Shown here: positions 1 through 9,815 of the stretch, piece after piece | Layout: the number at the start of each line of letters is the position of its first letter | Numbering within the stretch: the first letter of the stretch is position 1 | Source: Desulfococcaceae bacterium | GTDB lineage: Bacteria > Desulfobacterota > Desulfobacteria > Desulfobacterales > Desulfosalsimonadaceae | Direction: 5' to 3' | DNA length: 34,672 bases | Assembly: GCA_030145385.1 (NCBI GenBank) | Contig: JAQYVU010000043.1 | Coordinates: 1-34,672 of the forward strand | Program-made: the position numbers and the translations under genes | Notes under the pieces: model-generated | Database searches by the model: none | What the model saw: only the letters and a program-made list of their open reading frames with translations | What the model was told of the DNA's origin: nothing

Positions 1-408
1 ATCATCTAATACTTTATCTTCAATTTCTTTTTCAATCCGGTCAGACAGCTTAAATCCCAGGTGATTGAAAATTTTAATCCCATTGTCGTAATAGGGATTA
101 TGGGATGCTGAGATGACTATACCGGCATCATATCCGCCGGATGCAGTTAAACAGGATATTCCCGGCGTGGGGATCACACCGGTTAAAACCGAATCCCCGT
201 TCATGGAACAGATGCCTGCCGCAATTGCGCTTTCAATCATATCGCCGGATATCCGGGTGTCTTTTCCGATAAGAATTCTTTTTTTGCCTGATGAAACCGG
301 CAAAGAGCTGATAATGGCCCGTCCGAGTCTGATCATCACTTCCGGTGTTATTGGGTATTCATTGGCAATTCCGCGGATGCCGTCAGTGCCGAATAATTTT
401 TTAACCAT
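1..408 (-). CDS. glmM: Phosphoglucosamine mutase GlmM, N-terminal part (runs off the window)
   Basis: GlmM interconverts glucosamine-6-phosphate and glucosamine-1-phosphate in the cytoplasm, on the way to UDP-GlcNAc for peptidoglycan and LPS. The 136 residues present begin MVKKLFGTDGIRG, the hallmark N-terminus of the phosphohexomutase family. They contain the active-site loop SASHNP with the phosphorylated serine at residue 102, the same number as in E. coli GlmM, and a GKDTRISG motif. The rest of the protein (roughly 310 residues) lies beyond base 1. The ATG is preceded by AAAGGA about 12 nt upstream. It is downstream of the beta-helix acyltransferase-like gene on the same strand with a 127-nt gap, so cotranscription is likely but not proved. 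The plus-strand reading frame across this stretch is its shadow. Confidence 0.95.
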   Translation of the reverse strand, partial: MVKKLFGTDGIRGIANEYPITPEVMIRLGRAIISSLPVSSGKKRILIGKDTRISGDMIESAIAAGICSMNGDSVLTGVIPTPGISCLTASGGYDAGIVISASHNPYYDNGIKIFNHLGFKLSDRIEKEIEDKVLDD

Positions 409-535
409 GTATATTCAAATCCTTTTTTATTAGGTGTTCAGGTATTAGGTATAAGGCTGAAGTGAAAAAATCACAAACTGTTTGATGTAAATAATGTGAA
501 AGCCGTTCTTCTGTTTTCTTTCTGCCTTCTGCCTT

Positions 536-1753
536 CTACCTTTTTATCTTATTATTTATTTCCTTTACCACCTGATCCACAATTCCCTGCAGCCATTGTG
601 TTCCAATGTTTTTGTTTTCTGGCGTAAGCTCCTCAATCACTATTAAATAGTCAGGTTTTTTTGTTTTTAAAGCTTTTTTAATGGTATTGATGAAAATAAT
701 TTTCAGGTCTTCATTTCCAGCTGCTTGCTGATATGAATTCAATAAATCTTTGATTACCGGCCATTGCTGTGCCATTATCTGATTCTGTTTTTTCAGTTTT
801 TCCGACGCCAACTTAAATTCTGATAATTTTTCAACAAAATCTTCAAGCCGTTTAATGCGTTCATTTATGGCAAGGTCCAGCTTGTCCAATATGCCTTCAA
901 ATAATTCATTAGGAAATTCATCGGATATAAATTGAAACCGGACGTTCTGATACCAGTGCCCCAGGGCTATGAGGTTTGCGATATAATATAAATTGTTATT
1001 AAAAATTCGCTTCACATTGCTGTAAGCGCCCGGTGTATAGGCAATATTCCCGCTTTTTGCCGCTCCGCCGAAAATCAGCCGGTTTTCTCTTAACTCATCA
1101 TTCCTGAATATGGTTCCGGCTGCGATTGTCACCCCATATGCCAGACGAGAGGGGCCCACCAGCCCACCCTGCCCGCCCAAAAAGATCGGTGACTGGTTGA
1201 GCATCACCCCTTTTGGCACATCTCCTATTAAAGACGGCGTTGCCTTGTCCTGCTGGGGAGTAAAGTTAAAATGAATATATGAACTGCCGACTTCACTGTG
1301 ATTTTTTTTACCTGTACCGCCGGCCATAAGACAGTCGCAGAAATTAATCTGGCTGCCTAAAGTAACATAGGGGAACAGGATCGTCTGTTTGGCGCCCACA
1401 CTGTGGGCGGCACTGGCATATTCTTCAAAAATTGTTCCTTCTCGAACATGCGCGCATGAACCCACTGATACGTGTTTTAAGAATACCGATTCTTTAAAAA
1501 AACCGCCGTTTAATTTGACATCCGGTCCGATTTGACAATTTTCGATGGTAACAGGCGCTTCATATCCCACCACGGTGTCTTTCAGGATCAGTGTTTTCTC
1601 TCCGAAGATTTTACATCCGCTGTGAATGACAACCCCCTGCCCTGATATTCTGTCCGGATTGACTTCTTTTCTGATTTCAATACTTTCCGGATTAGGTATG
1701 GTCACGCCTTTAGCTAACAGCGCTTTTATGATACCGCATTTTTGAACAGTCAT
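536..1753 (-). CDS. GlmU C-terminal-like left-handed beta-helix protein (putative sugar-phosphate acetyltransferase)
   Basis: This 405-residue protein resembles the left-handed parallel beta-helix half of GlmU, which acetylates glucosamine-1-phosphate, but it lacks the N-terminal pyrophosphorylase half (no LxxGxGTRM loop). Residues ~15-235 carry irregular hexapeptide repeats. They include an AHSVGAK turn, a FPYVTLGSQINF coil, and a NHSEVGSSYIHFNF segment that parallels the NHLSYVGDA...NIGAGT region of GlmU. Residues ~270-405 are helical and have no counterpart in GlmU that I recognise. Such proteins are often annotated as UDP-GlcNAc pyrophosphorylase, which the missing domain contradicts. The ATG follows ACGGAG at good spacing. 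Its position directly upstream of glmM supports a role in amino-sugar metabolism. Catalytic activity is inferred. Confidence 0.75.
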   Translation of the reverse strand: MTVQKCGIIKALLAKGVTIPNPESIEIRKEVNPDRISGQGVVIHSGCKIFGEKTLILKDTVVGYEAPVTIENCQIGPDVKLNGGFFKESVFLKHVSVGSCAHVREGTIFEEYASAAHSVGAKQTILFPYVTLGSQINFCDCLMAGGTGKKNHSEVGSSYIHFNFTPQQDKATPSLIGDVPKGVMLNQSPIFLGGQGGLVGPSRLAYGVTIAAGTIFRNDELRENRLIFGGAAKSGNIAYTPGAYSNVKRIFNNNLYYIANLIALGHWYQNVRFQFISDEFPNELFEGILDKLDLAINERIKRLEDFVEKLSEFKLASEKLKKQNQIMAQQWPVIKDLLNSYQQAAGNEDLKIIFINTIKKALKTKKPDYLIVIEELTPENKNIGTQWLQGIVDQVVKEINNKIKR

Positions 1754-1870
1754 TTGAACTCCGTAAAAGCTATTTTGTAAAAAAAAATTATTATAAAAAA
1801 AATATTATTATGATAGAGTTATCGGCTGCTGAATTTTTCAGCTGTCAAATTTGGGCAATTGAATCGCGGC

Positions 1871-1899
1871 TTGCTATAAGCCGAACGATTTGTTATAAA
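1871..1899 (+). promoter_or_regulatory. Putative sigma-70 promoter of the DHH phosphoesterase gene
   Basis: TTGCTA at 1871-1876, a 17-nt spacer, then TATAAA at 1894-1899, 43 nt upstream of the DHH gene start. The surroundings are AT-rich. This is a consensus match only. Confidence 0.4.
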
Positions 1900-1942
1900 T
1901 TTATTATATTAACCGATACTTCAATATCAAGGAATCAATTAT

Positions 1943-2881
1943 ATGGCAAACATAAATAAATATAGATTATTGACCCGTGGAGACCTTGACGGTCTGGTAT
2001 GTGCGGTGTTGATGAAACATCTGGATATCGTGGATGAAATTAAACTGGTTGAACACCCCAGTGATATGCAGCTTGGCAACGTAAAAGTCACTGACCGTGA
2101 TATTTCTACTAATCTTCCATATGTTGACGGGGTTCATCTGGCAATTGATCATCATTTTTCTGAAGCCAAACGAAATAAAAAAAATGACAGACTTGTTATT
2201 GATCCGGATGCGCCTTCGGCCGCCCGTGTGGTTTACAACTATTACGGCGGCAAAAAAAAGTTTCCGGATTTGTTTGATGATATGATGAAATGGGTTGATA
2301 TAGCCGACGCCGGCCAGTTTTCAAAGGATGATATTTTATTTCCAAAAAGATGGGCGCTTTTAAATTTTCTATTAGATCAGAGAAGCAGTGTTGATAAATG
2401 GGGAAATTTTAAAATCACCGAAGATCAGTTGAAATTTGATCTGATAGATTATTGCGGCAAAATGACCATTGATAAAATTATCGAACTGCCGGATGTTAAA
2501 GAACGATCCGAAGTATATTTTAAATATGAAGAGAAATATAAACAACAGCTCGAAAAATATGCAACCATTCATGAGAATATTGTTGTTCTGGATTTAAGGC
2601 AGGAGGAAACCCGGTATCCGGGCAACCGCTTTCTCATCTATGCGCTTTATCCCCAGTGCAATGTTTCGGTTTTAGTGCGCCTGGATAAAAAAAGCGGGAA
2701 AACAATTTTTTCCGTTGGCAAATCCATTATCAACCGAACTTCCAATGCAAACATCGGTGACATAATGCTGTCCCACGGCGGCGGCGGTCACCGGGCAGCC
2801 GGTGCCTGCCATAAGGACGATCCGGATGAGGCTGAACGCGTATTTAAAGAAATTCTGGTCGCATTGTCTGATAAGCAATGA
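1943..2881 (+). CDS. DHH/DHHA1 family phosphoesterase
   Basis: A soluble 312-residue DHH-superfamily phosphoesterase, the group that includes RecJ, NrnA nanoRNase/pAp phosphatase and exopolyphosphatase-like enzymes, which use divalent metals (typically Mn2+) to cleave phosphoester or phosphoanhydride bonds. Visible motifs are GDLDG (residues 13-17, motif I, with D14 and D16), the name-giving DHH at 69-71, and a C-terminal GGGGHRAAGA from about 279, the DHHA1 substrate loop. It is somewhat shorter than RecJ and of NrnA size. The true substrate (nanoRNA, pAp, cyclic dinucleotide or oligophosphate) cannot be read from the sequence. An AAGGAA ribosome-binding site precedes the ATG. pgi follows on the same strand after 54 nt, so the two may share a transcript. 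Confidence 0.88.
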   Translation: MANINKYRLLTRGDLDGLVCAVLMKHLDIVDEIKLVEHPSDMQLGNVKVTDRDISTNLPYVDGVHLAIDHHFSEAKRNKKNDRLVIDPDAPSAARVVYNYYGGKKKFPDLFDDMMKWVDIADAGQFSKDDILFPKRWALLNFLLDQRSSVDKWGNFKITEDQLKFDLIDYCGKMTIDKIIELPDVKERSEVYFKYEEKYKQQLEKYATIHENIVVLDLRQEETRYPGNRFLIYALYPQCNVSVLVRLDKKSGKTIFSVGKSIINRTSNANIGDIMLSHGGGGHRAAGACHKDDPDEAERVFKEILVALSDKQ

Positions 2882-2935
2882 TGGTTTCTTAAAACGATCG
2901 ATTTAGGTAAAAATATCCTGTGAAAGGTTGATGCA

Positions 2936-4558
2936 ATGGCGGAAAGTCATTTAAGATCTTTGCCCGAATGGACCCGGCTGGCAGCGCATGCCGACCGGAT
3001 GACGCTGCCGGAAAATCATTTAAAACACCTGATCAAACAAACGAGCCGACTGGAAAATTTTTCAATCAGCGGGTGTGAACTATTTTATGATTTTACCCGC
3101 CAGCGGATTGATGCACAGGTTTTAAAGAGCCTGGTCAACCTCGCCAAGGCCCGCAAAATCAAGCAGCGCTTTAATCAGATGAAGGCCGGCGAAGTGGTTA
3201 ATACCACGGAAAACCGGGCTGCACTGCATACAGCCACGCGAAGTTTTTCAGCTGATCCGGTGATGCATGACGGTTTGAATATCATGCCGGATATCAGACG
3301 AATCCGGGATGAAATCCGGCAATTTTCTGCTGATTTTCATTCCGGTAAAATCGCAGGCGTTAATGGACAATTATTTAAGGATGTTGTTGTTATCGGCATC
3401 GGCGGGTCCTATCTGGGAACTGAATTTGTCGCAACCGCTCTTCAAAGTCTTGCGGATAAAAATGTTAAACTTCATTTCCTGTCCAATGTGGATAGTGATA
3501 ATTTCGGTGCAATTATTGAACGAATTGTACCTGAAACCACGTTGTGGATTGTTATTTCAAAAAGCTATACCACTGCTGAAACCCTGGCAAATTCAAACAT
3601 GGTGCTGCGATTCCTGACTGAAAAAGGTCTTCAGGCAAAAAATCACTTTGTTACGGTGACCAGCAAAGGAAGCCCCGGGGATGATCCTGCCAATCCGGTA
3701 TTAAAATCATTTCACATGTTTGATTTTATTGGCGGAAGATACAGCGTCACGTCGGCAGTCGGCGGTGTTCCCTTAAGTCTTTATCTTGGGTATGACCGGT
3801 TTGAAGAATTCTTAACAGGGGCCGAAGAAATCGATATTCATGCAAACACGGCTTCAGCAGAAAAAAATATCCCTCTTATTGCCGCCCTGATCAGTGTATG
3901 GAATATTAATTTTCTCGGCTATTCGGCCCAGGGGCTGATCCCCTATTCCTCAGCGCTGTCCAAGCTTGCTGCCCATGTTCAGCAGCTGAACATGGAAAGC
4001 AACGGGAAATCAGTATCCAGCTGTGCTGAACCCATGGATGTTCCCTGCGGCAGTATTATTTTCGGTGAACCGGGTACCAATGCGCAGCATTCATTTTTCC
4101 AGCTGGCCCACCAGGGCCGCCCTTTTCCAATTGAATTTATCGGTGTGCTCAATCCCGGCAATGACCAATATACCGGAAAATCAAAAGGCGTGACCAATCA
4201 CCAGGAGCTCTGGGCAAATCTCATGGCTCAGCCCCAGGCGCTTGCCACTGGAAAAGACGACAAAAATCCCGCCAGATTTTTTCCGGGCAACCGCCCTTCT
4301 TCCACGCTTCTGATCAATGACCTGTCCCCTAAAAACATCGGACGGCTTCTGGCTTTTTATGAAGCAAAAACCGTGTTTGAAGCCTTTATCTGGGATATCA
4401 ATCCGTTTGATCAATACGGTGTGGAACTGGGAAAAACCATGGCCGGCGATATCCGCAATGAAATCGCAGAAAAAAACAAAAATCCCGATTATCAGTTCGA
4501 TAACCGGGATTCTGTTCGAAAATTTTATTTAGACGTTTTATTCAATCATAAAATTTAA
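2936..4558 (+). CDS. pgi: Glucose-6-phosphate isomerase
   Basis: Catalyses glucose-6-phosphate/fructose-6-phosphate interconversion in glycolysis and gluconeogenesis. Fructose-6-phosphate is also the precursor of amino sugars, linking it loosely to the glmM locus nearby. At 540 residues it is of normal length for the large bacterial form. Seen in order: the sugar-phosphate loop GIGGSYLGTE (~155), SKSYTTAETL (~210), PGI signature 1 in FIGGRYSVTSAVGGVPLSL (~265), MESNGKSVSS (~355) with the catalytic glutamate region, GEPGTNAQHSFFQLAHQG (~380) with the catalytic histidine, and the C-terminal lysine motif GVELGKTMAGDI (~500). A GAAAGG Shine-Dalgarno precedes the ATG. It converges on fabH, with a 140-nt gap filled by a structured repeat. 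Confidence 0.97.
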   Translation: MAESHLRSLPEWTRLAAHADRMTLPENHLKHLIKQTSRLENFSISGCELFYDFTRQRIDAQVLKSLVNLAKARKIKQRFNQMKAGEVVNTTENRAALHTATRSFSADPVMHDGLNIMPDIRRIRDEIRQFSADFHSGKIAGVNGQLFKDVVVIGIGGSYLGTEFVATALQSLADKNVKLHFLSNVDSDNFGAIIERIVPETTLWIVISKSYTTAETLANSNMVLRFLTEKGLQAKNHFVTVTSKGSPGDDPANPVLKSFHMFDFIGGRYSVTSAVGGVPLSLYLGYDRFEEFLTGAEEIDIHANTASAEKNIPLIAALISVWNINFLGYSAQGLIPYSSALSKLAAHVQQLNMESNGKSVSSCAEPMDVPCGSIIFGEPGTNAQHSFFQLAHQGRPFPIEFIGVLNPGNDQYTGKSKGVTNHQELWANLMAQPQALATGKDDKNPARFFPGNRPSSTLLINDLSPKNIGRLLAFYEAKTVFEAFIWDINPFDQYGVELGKTMAGDIRNEIAEKNKNPDYQFDNRDSVRKFYLDVLFNHKI

Positions 4559-4597
4559 TTTTTTTAGCCATTACATGATGGCTAAGTTAAAAGTTTA

Positions 4598-4703
4598 ATA
4601 TACAAGGCGTAATGGTTTTTCAGGCTTGAAATAATACATGCAGTATATTGAGTGGCTGAAAAACCAATACAACGCAGAAGTTGGACTTTTTGCGAAGCTA
4701 TCA
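4598..4703. repeat. Structured dispersed 3'-end repeat, copy 1
   Basis: About 106 bp between the convergent pgi and fabH genes, reaching into the fabH stop codon. It aligns without gaps over the first ~80 bp with a second copy at 24607-24713. The core is an inverted repeat GGTTTTTCAG ... CTGAAAAACC around a smaller ATAC/GTAT stem, with outer GCGT/ACGC complementarity. The right end, TTGGACTTTTTGCGAAGC, recurs at 27418. It may act as a bidirectional transcript end or be a non-autonomous mobile element. Confidence 0.8.
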
Positions 4704-5711
4704 CATAAAACGAAAAATCATCGCCCCCCACGTCACCCCTGCCCCTAAGCCGGCAAAAAGAACTGTTCCTTTTTCTTCAGGGATTAACTTCTGCTCAATG
4801 ACTTCATCTAATGCAATGGGAATACTGCCGGCGGTTGTATTGCCGTATTTTTGAATGTTGTTGAATATTTTTTCATCCGGCAAATTCATGGATTTCTGAA
4901 AGAATTGATTGATCCGCAGGTTGGCCTGGTGTGGAATCACCATATGAATATCATCTAGAGTTAAGCCCGCCTTATCCAGAACGACCTTTGACACTTCGGG
5001 CAGTCTTTTAACTGCCAGTTTAAATACATTACGTCCATCCATTTTCGGCCAGACGCGTCCATCATCAATCATTTCATGGGTTAAGCGAGGATTGAGTCTC
5101 GAAGCCGGTGCTTCCACCATCAGCGCTTCGGCATAGTCACCCTGGGCATGGAGGCTTGCCGCCAGCAGACCCACATTTTCATCTGTTTCAACGCCTTCTA
5201 CGCAGACTGCGCCGGCGCCGTCACCAAAAATAACGGTGACATCCCGACCCCGGGTTGCCATTTCCAGGCCGGTGCTGTGGACCTCTGCACCAACCACTAA
5301 GATACGGGACGCATACCCGCTTTTAATATACGCATCAGCCATCTGCAAGCCGTAGAGAAAGCCGGTGCACTGCTGGCGGATATCAATCGCCGGTGTTGAT
5401 TTCAAGCCGAGCTTGCTTTGCAGCAGACAACCGGAACCCGGGAAAAAAAGATCCGGGCTTAAGGTGCCGAATATGATCAGATCCAGATCTTCGGGTTTCC
5501 AGCCGGCCCGGTTTAAGGCAATTTTGGATGCTTCCAGTGCCAGGTCGGAAGCACCGACATTCCCTTCTTCCGGTATCCATCGCCGCTCTTCAATACCCGT
5601 CCGCTGACGAATCCATTCATCATTGGTATCCATGATTTTGCTAAGATCATCGTTTGTCACCACACGTTCAGGCAGGTAACGGCCGGTTCCCTTAATCACC
5701 ATTTTTTTCAT
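4701..5711 (-). CDS. fabH: 3-oxoacyl-ACP synthase III (FabH, KAS III)
   Basis: Condenses an acyl-CoA primer with malonyl-ACP to begin type II fatty acid synthesis. With the start chosen here the protein has 336 residues, and the Cys-His-Asn triad is complete: C115 in RQQCTGF, H261 in IPHQANLRI and N291 in YGNTTAGS. The N-terminus reads TGRYLPERVVTNDD and WIRQRTGIEERRW, typical of FabH. The ATG at 5711 is preferred over an in-frame TTG eight codons upstream because AAGGAG lies 9 nt before the ATG. A stand-alone fabH outside a fab cluster is common, and a related thiolase-fold acyltransferase acting on another primer cannot be excluded. It is divergent from the antiporter gene, with 133 nt between them. 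Confidence 0.93.
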   Translation of the reverse strand: MKKMVIKGTGRYLPERVVTNDDLSKIMDTNDEWIRQRTGIEERRWIPEEGNVGASDLALEASKIALNRAGWKPEDLDLIIFGTLSPDLFFPGSGCLLQSKLGLKSTPAIDIRQQCTGFLYGLQMADAYIKSGYASRILVVGAEVHSTGLEMATRGRDVTVIFGDGAGAVCVEGVETDENVGLLAASLHAQGDYAEALMVEAPASRLNPRLTHEMIDDGRVWPKMDGRNVFKLAVKRLPEVSKVVLDKAGLTLDDIHMVIPHQANLRINQFFQKSMNLPDEKIFNNIQKYGNTTAGSIPIALDEVIEQKLIPEEKGTVLFAGLGAGVTWGAMIFRFM

Positions 5712-5794
5712 CAATGTTTTCTCCTTCTCTGGCAAGCCTTTATCATTGCAGATTTAACTTTACATCACATTTATTAGAACGTATTTTAAAGCCC

Positions 5795-5824
5795 TTGACA
5801 ATTATTTCAAGGGAATTCTAATTA
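5795..5824 (+). promoter_or_regulatory. Putative sigma-70 promoter of the antiporter gene
   Basis: A perfect TTGACA (5795-5800), an 18-nt spacer and TAATTA (5819-5824) end 20 nt before the antiporter ATG, giving a very short leader if correct. The spacer includes a CTTGA...TCAAG partial dyad. Consensus match only. Confidence 0.42.
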
Positions 5825-5844
5825 TTTCATTCGGATAATAATGT

Positions 5845-6777
5845 ATGTTGTTTAATTTGTTGATACTTGTTTGCGGAATTTTTCTGTTGTATTTCGGATC
5901 CAGCTGGCTGGTTACAGGTGCTACCGAAATTGCATTGTCTATGGCCATTCGGCCGGTTGTGGTCGGTCTGACAGTTGTTGCATTCGCAACCTCCGCTCCG
6001 GAACTGCTTGTAAGTCTTGTTGCCGCAGCCGAAGGGGCCAGCGGAGTATCATTGGGTAATATTCTCGGAAGTAATGTCATTAATATTGCCCTTGTACTGG
6101 GTCTCAGCGCGTTGATTAAGCCGGTTACGATCAACAAGCAGATGGTAACAAGAGAACTTCCGTATACCGTTGCTGCAACCGTTTTATTCTGGATTCTGTG
6201 CATGGACGGCAATCTCAATCGTTTTGACGGATTTATTCTCATCACGATTTTAATTGTTTTTCTTGTTTATAGTATTCTGACGGCAAAAGACGGCAACAAC
6301 AATAAAAATAATCAATCTCACAAATATTATATGCGCAATGGAGTTCTCATTGTTATCGGGTTGATTGCCATTGCTTTGGGTGCTGACTGGGTGGTTGATT
6401 CAGCCATCTTTATTGCCCGGTCATTTCATTTCAGTGAACTGTTTATCGGTATTTCCATAGTGGCCATCGGAACATCCCTGCCGGAACTGGCGACATCCGT
6501 TGTTGCCGCTGTCAAAAAACAAAGTGATATTTCCGTGGGAAATATTGTCGGCAGTAATTTGTTTAATATATGCCTGGTTATGGGAGCTGTCGGCCTGCTT
6601 AATCCGATTCAGGTCAGCACCGGTTTAAACTGGTTTGAGTTCCCGGCAATGGTGAGTATAACTCTGCTTTTATATATGTTTGCCGTTATCAGTCGCAAAA
6701 TAAACAGGACCTATGGTTTAATTTTGATCATTTGTTTCTTTGCTTATAATATCACCGCCTATGGACTTGCACATTAA
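5845..6777 (+). CDS. Calcium/sodium antiporter, YrbG/CaxA-type inner membrane protein
   Basis: A 310-residue integral inner-membrane protein of the Ca2+:cation antiporter superfamily, which exchanges Na+ (sometimes with K+) for Ca2+. The two inverted alpha repeats are clear. The first is TVVAFATSAPELLVSLVAA followed by GNILGSNVINIALVLG (~45-90). The second is SIVAIGTSLPELATSVVAA followed by GNIVGSNLFNICLVMG (~200-250). The glutamates in SAPE and SLPE are the ion ligands. About ten hydrophobic helices surround a short hydrophilic lysine/asparagine-rich loop near residues 145-160. Length is typical for YrbG homologues. The ribosome-binding site is weak. Ion specificity is inferred from the family only. 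Confidence 0.92.
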   Translation: MLFNLLILVCGIFLLYFGSSWLVTGATEIALSMAIRPVVVGLTVVAFATSAPELLVSLVAAAEGASGVSLGNILGSNVINIALVLGLSALIKPVTINKQMVTRELPYTVAATVLFWILCMDGNLNRFDGFILITILIVFLVYSILTAKDGNNNKNNQSHKYYMRNGVLIVIGLIAIALGADWVVDSAIFIARSFHFSELFIGISIVAIGTSLPELATSVVAAVKKQSDISVGNIVGSNLFNICLVMGAVGLLNPIQVSTGLNWFEFPAMVSITLLLYMFAVISRKINRTYGLILIICFFAYNITAYGLAH

Positions 6778-7020
6778 CGTTTAATTCGCGGTAACATGAA
6801 ATCCGACTTCTGCGCTGGCTCTTCATTGCTCTCCACTATGGATAAGCTGACGATTTATGATTTATCAGAAGTTGTGTGTTTTGACTTTTGGGATTTATTC
6901 TTAGCTGTTCGAACCAATGCATTGCTAAAAACTTCAAACCGACTGACGTCAGATTTTTTTAATTAAGGCGATAGGGTGCTTGAGTGCAGAATATATTTTG
7001 GGGATTGTCCGGAAAATAAA

Positions 7021-7063
7021 TCACTCAGTCAGCAGTTGTTAAATACAATTGCTGACTGAGTGA
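7021..7063 (-). terminator. Rho-independent terminator of the PPIase gene
   Basis: An 18-bp stem with one G:U pair (7021-7038 with 7046-7063) and a 7-nt loop starts 10 nt after the PPIase stop codon and is followed on the minus strand by a TTTATTTT tract. The opposite side is also T-rich, so it may serve both directions. Confidence 0.88.
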
Positions 7064-7072
7064 TTATCGGTT

Positions 7073-8116
7073 TTATTCTTTTGACGTTTTATCCTCTGAA
7101 GCCTTGCTTTCTTTTCCAGGTATTTCGATTTTATATTTTGCCTTTAAAGATTCCATGTAGGACGGAAACATTCCCTTGAATTTGTCTTCTTTCAATTTGG
7201 CTGTCAGCTTTTCCTTAATGTCATCATAGGCAAGTGTCGTGGCTATTTCTTTTTCCTGTGTTTTAATAATGTGATAACCAAACTGGGTTTCAACCACCCC
7301 GCTGACCTCGCCGGGTTTTAAGGCAAAGGCTGAGTCTTCAAACGGTTTAACCATCTGGCCGCGGGCAAAGAAACCTAAATCTCCGCCCTTAGCGCTGCTG
7401 GGGCAGTCAGAACTTTCACCGGCCAGTTTTGCAAAGTCTTCACCATTATCAAGTTTGCTTTTAATACCTTCAATCTTTTTAAGTGTTTCGGCTTTTGAAG
7501 CTTCAGAAGCTTTGGGATCAACTTTTAACAGGATATGGCTTGCCCGAACACGCTCCGGCATTTTGAATTCATTCGGATGTGTGTCAAAATACGTCTTGGT
7601 TTCTTCGTCTGATATCGAAATGGTCGGCATTACTTTTTCTTCAATAAACTTCTGAATGGTTTTGCTTTGTTTAATTTGGGACAAAATCGCATCTTCGCTG
7701 TAATTCATATCTGCAATTTGTTTTTTAAACGCTGCTTCAGTTTCAAATTGCTTTTTGAAAATATCAAGTTCCGCATTTATTTCCTCAGGATCAACTTTTA
7801 TTCCCTGGGCAATACTTTCCTGATACAAAACTTCCTGCTCAATCAGGCTTTTTAAAATATTATCTTTAAATTCAATTAATTTTGCATCATCTAATGGCAC
7901 ACCCATGCTTGCGTATCGTTCTTTGATCAGATTGAATTTTCTTTTTAGATCAACTTGAGAAATATCAACGCCGTTGACGCGGGCGACGTAATTATCGGCG
8001 GACTTTTCCGTTTTGACTTTCGGGGTATTGTCTGCGCCTGAGACAGACCCGACCAGGCAAAATGATATCGCGAAAATAATCATTATCCAAACAGATTTTT
8101 TGATAGAAATACGCAT
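7073..8116 (-). CDS. Secreted parvulin-type peptidyl-prolyl isomerase (SurA/PrsA-like chaperone)
   Basis: A 347-residue exported foldase. Residues 1-28 form a Sec signal peptide (RISIKK, a hydrophobic stretch to ~26, then GSVSGAD), cleaved by signal peptidase I since no lipobox cysteine is present. Residues ~40-170 resemble the helical SurA N-terminal chaperone domain ([11 protein letters not shown]...). Residues ~190-285 are a PpiC rotamase domain with [30 protein letters not shown]-like and QFGYHIIK motifs. The C-terminus is a charged helical tail rich in Lys, Glu and Ser. It likely assists folding of envelope or outer-membrane proteins in the periplasm. A strong GGAAGGA ribosome-binding site precedes the ATG. 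It stands alone with its own terminator. Confidence 0.9.
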   Translation of the reverse strand: [347 protein letters not shown]

Positions 8117-8290
8117 TAATTCATTTCCTTCCGTAATTAAATGAACAGAAATTTTACAAATCAGTCAAGTGCTGTGAATAAAATCTATCGATATCATTTT
8201 GATCTCAATGATTTCAACAAGTTTTTGGAAAGTACGGTAGATTGTTTTAAAAAATTAATAAACAGCAATTGCGCTTTAAAGTTTGGGCAT

Positions 8291-8319
8291 AAAAAAACCG
8301 GTTAGAATCTAACCGGTTT
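8291..8319 (-). terminator. Terminator downstream of tRNA-Pro
   Basis: Perfect 12-bp inverted repeat AAACCGGTTAGA / TCTAACCGGTTT. The central bases must form the loop, leaving about 10 bp paired. It is followed on the minus strand by seven T, and lies 16 nt beyond the tRNA 3' end. Confidence 0.85.
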
Positions 8320-8335
8320 ATTTATTTTTATTATT

Positions 8336-8412
8336 TGGTCGGGACGGCAAGATTTGAACTTGCGACCCCAGCGTCCCGAACGCTGTGCTCTACCAGACTG
8401 AGCCACGTCCCG
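8336..8412 (-). tRNA. tRNA-Pro (anticodon CGG)
   Basis: 77 nt including an encoded CCA. The acceptor stem CGGGACG/CGTCCCG, the D stem GCTC/GAGC, the anticodon stem CAGCG/CGCTG with loop TTCGGGA (anticodon CGG, reading CCG), and the T arm GCAAG-TTCAAAT-CTTGC all pair perfectly. It lies 39 nt behind the purA stop codon on the same strand and has its own promoter-like signals. Confidence 0.97.
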
Positions 8413-8426
8413 ACTAATTGAAGCTT

Positions 8427-9762
<1,336 letters not shown>

Positions 9763-9815
9763 TTATATCCATATGTCGACTTAACAGGTAATGTGTGATT
9801 GTTTGTAAAAAAAAA

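Noticed and set aside
113-433. Plus-strand reading frame of 106 codons
   Set aside because: It is the shadow of glmM, whose minus-strand protein has the full family motifs.
4566-4583. AGCCAT-loop-ATGGCT hairpin behind pgi
   Set aside because: Only 6 bp, and not followed by a T tract on either strand, so not called as a terminator.
6778-7020. Possible decayed inverted copy of the 3'-end repeat (GACTTCTGCG near 6808)
   Set aside because: Only a short stretch matches; too weak to distinguish from chance.
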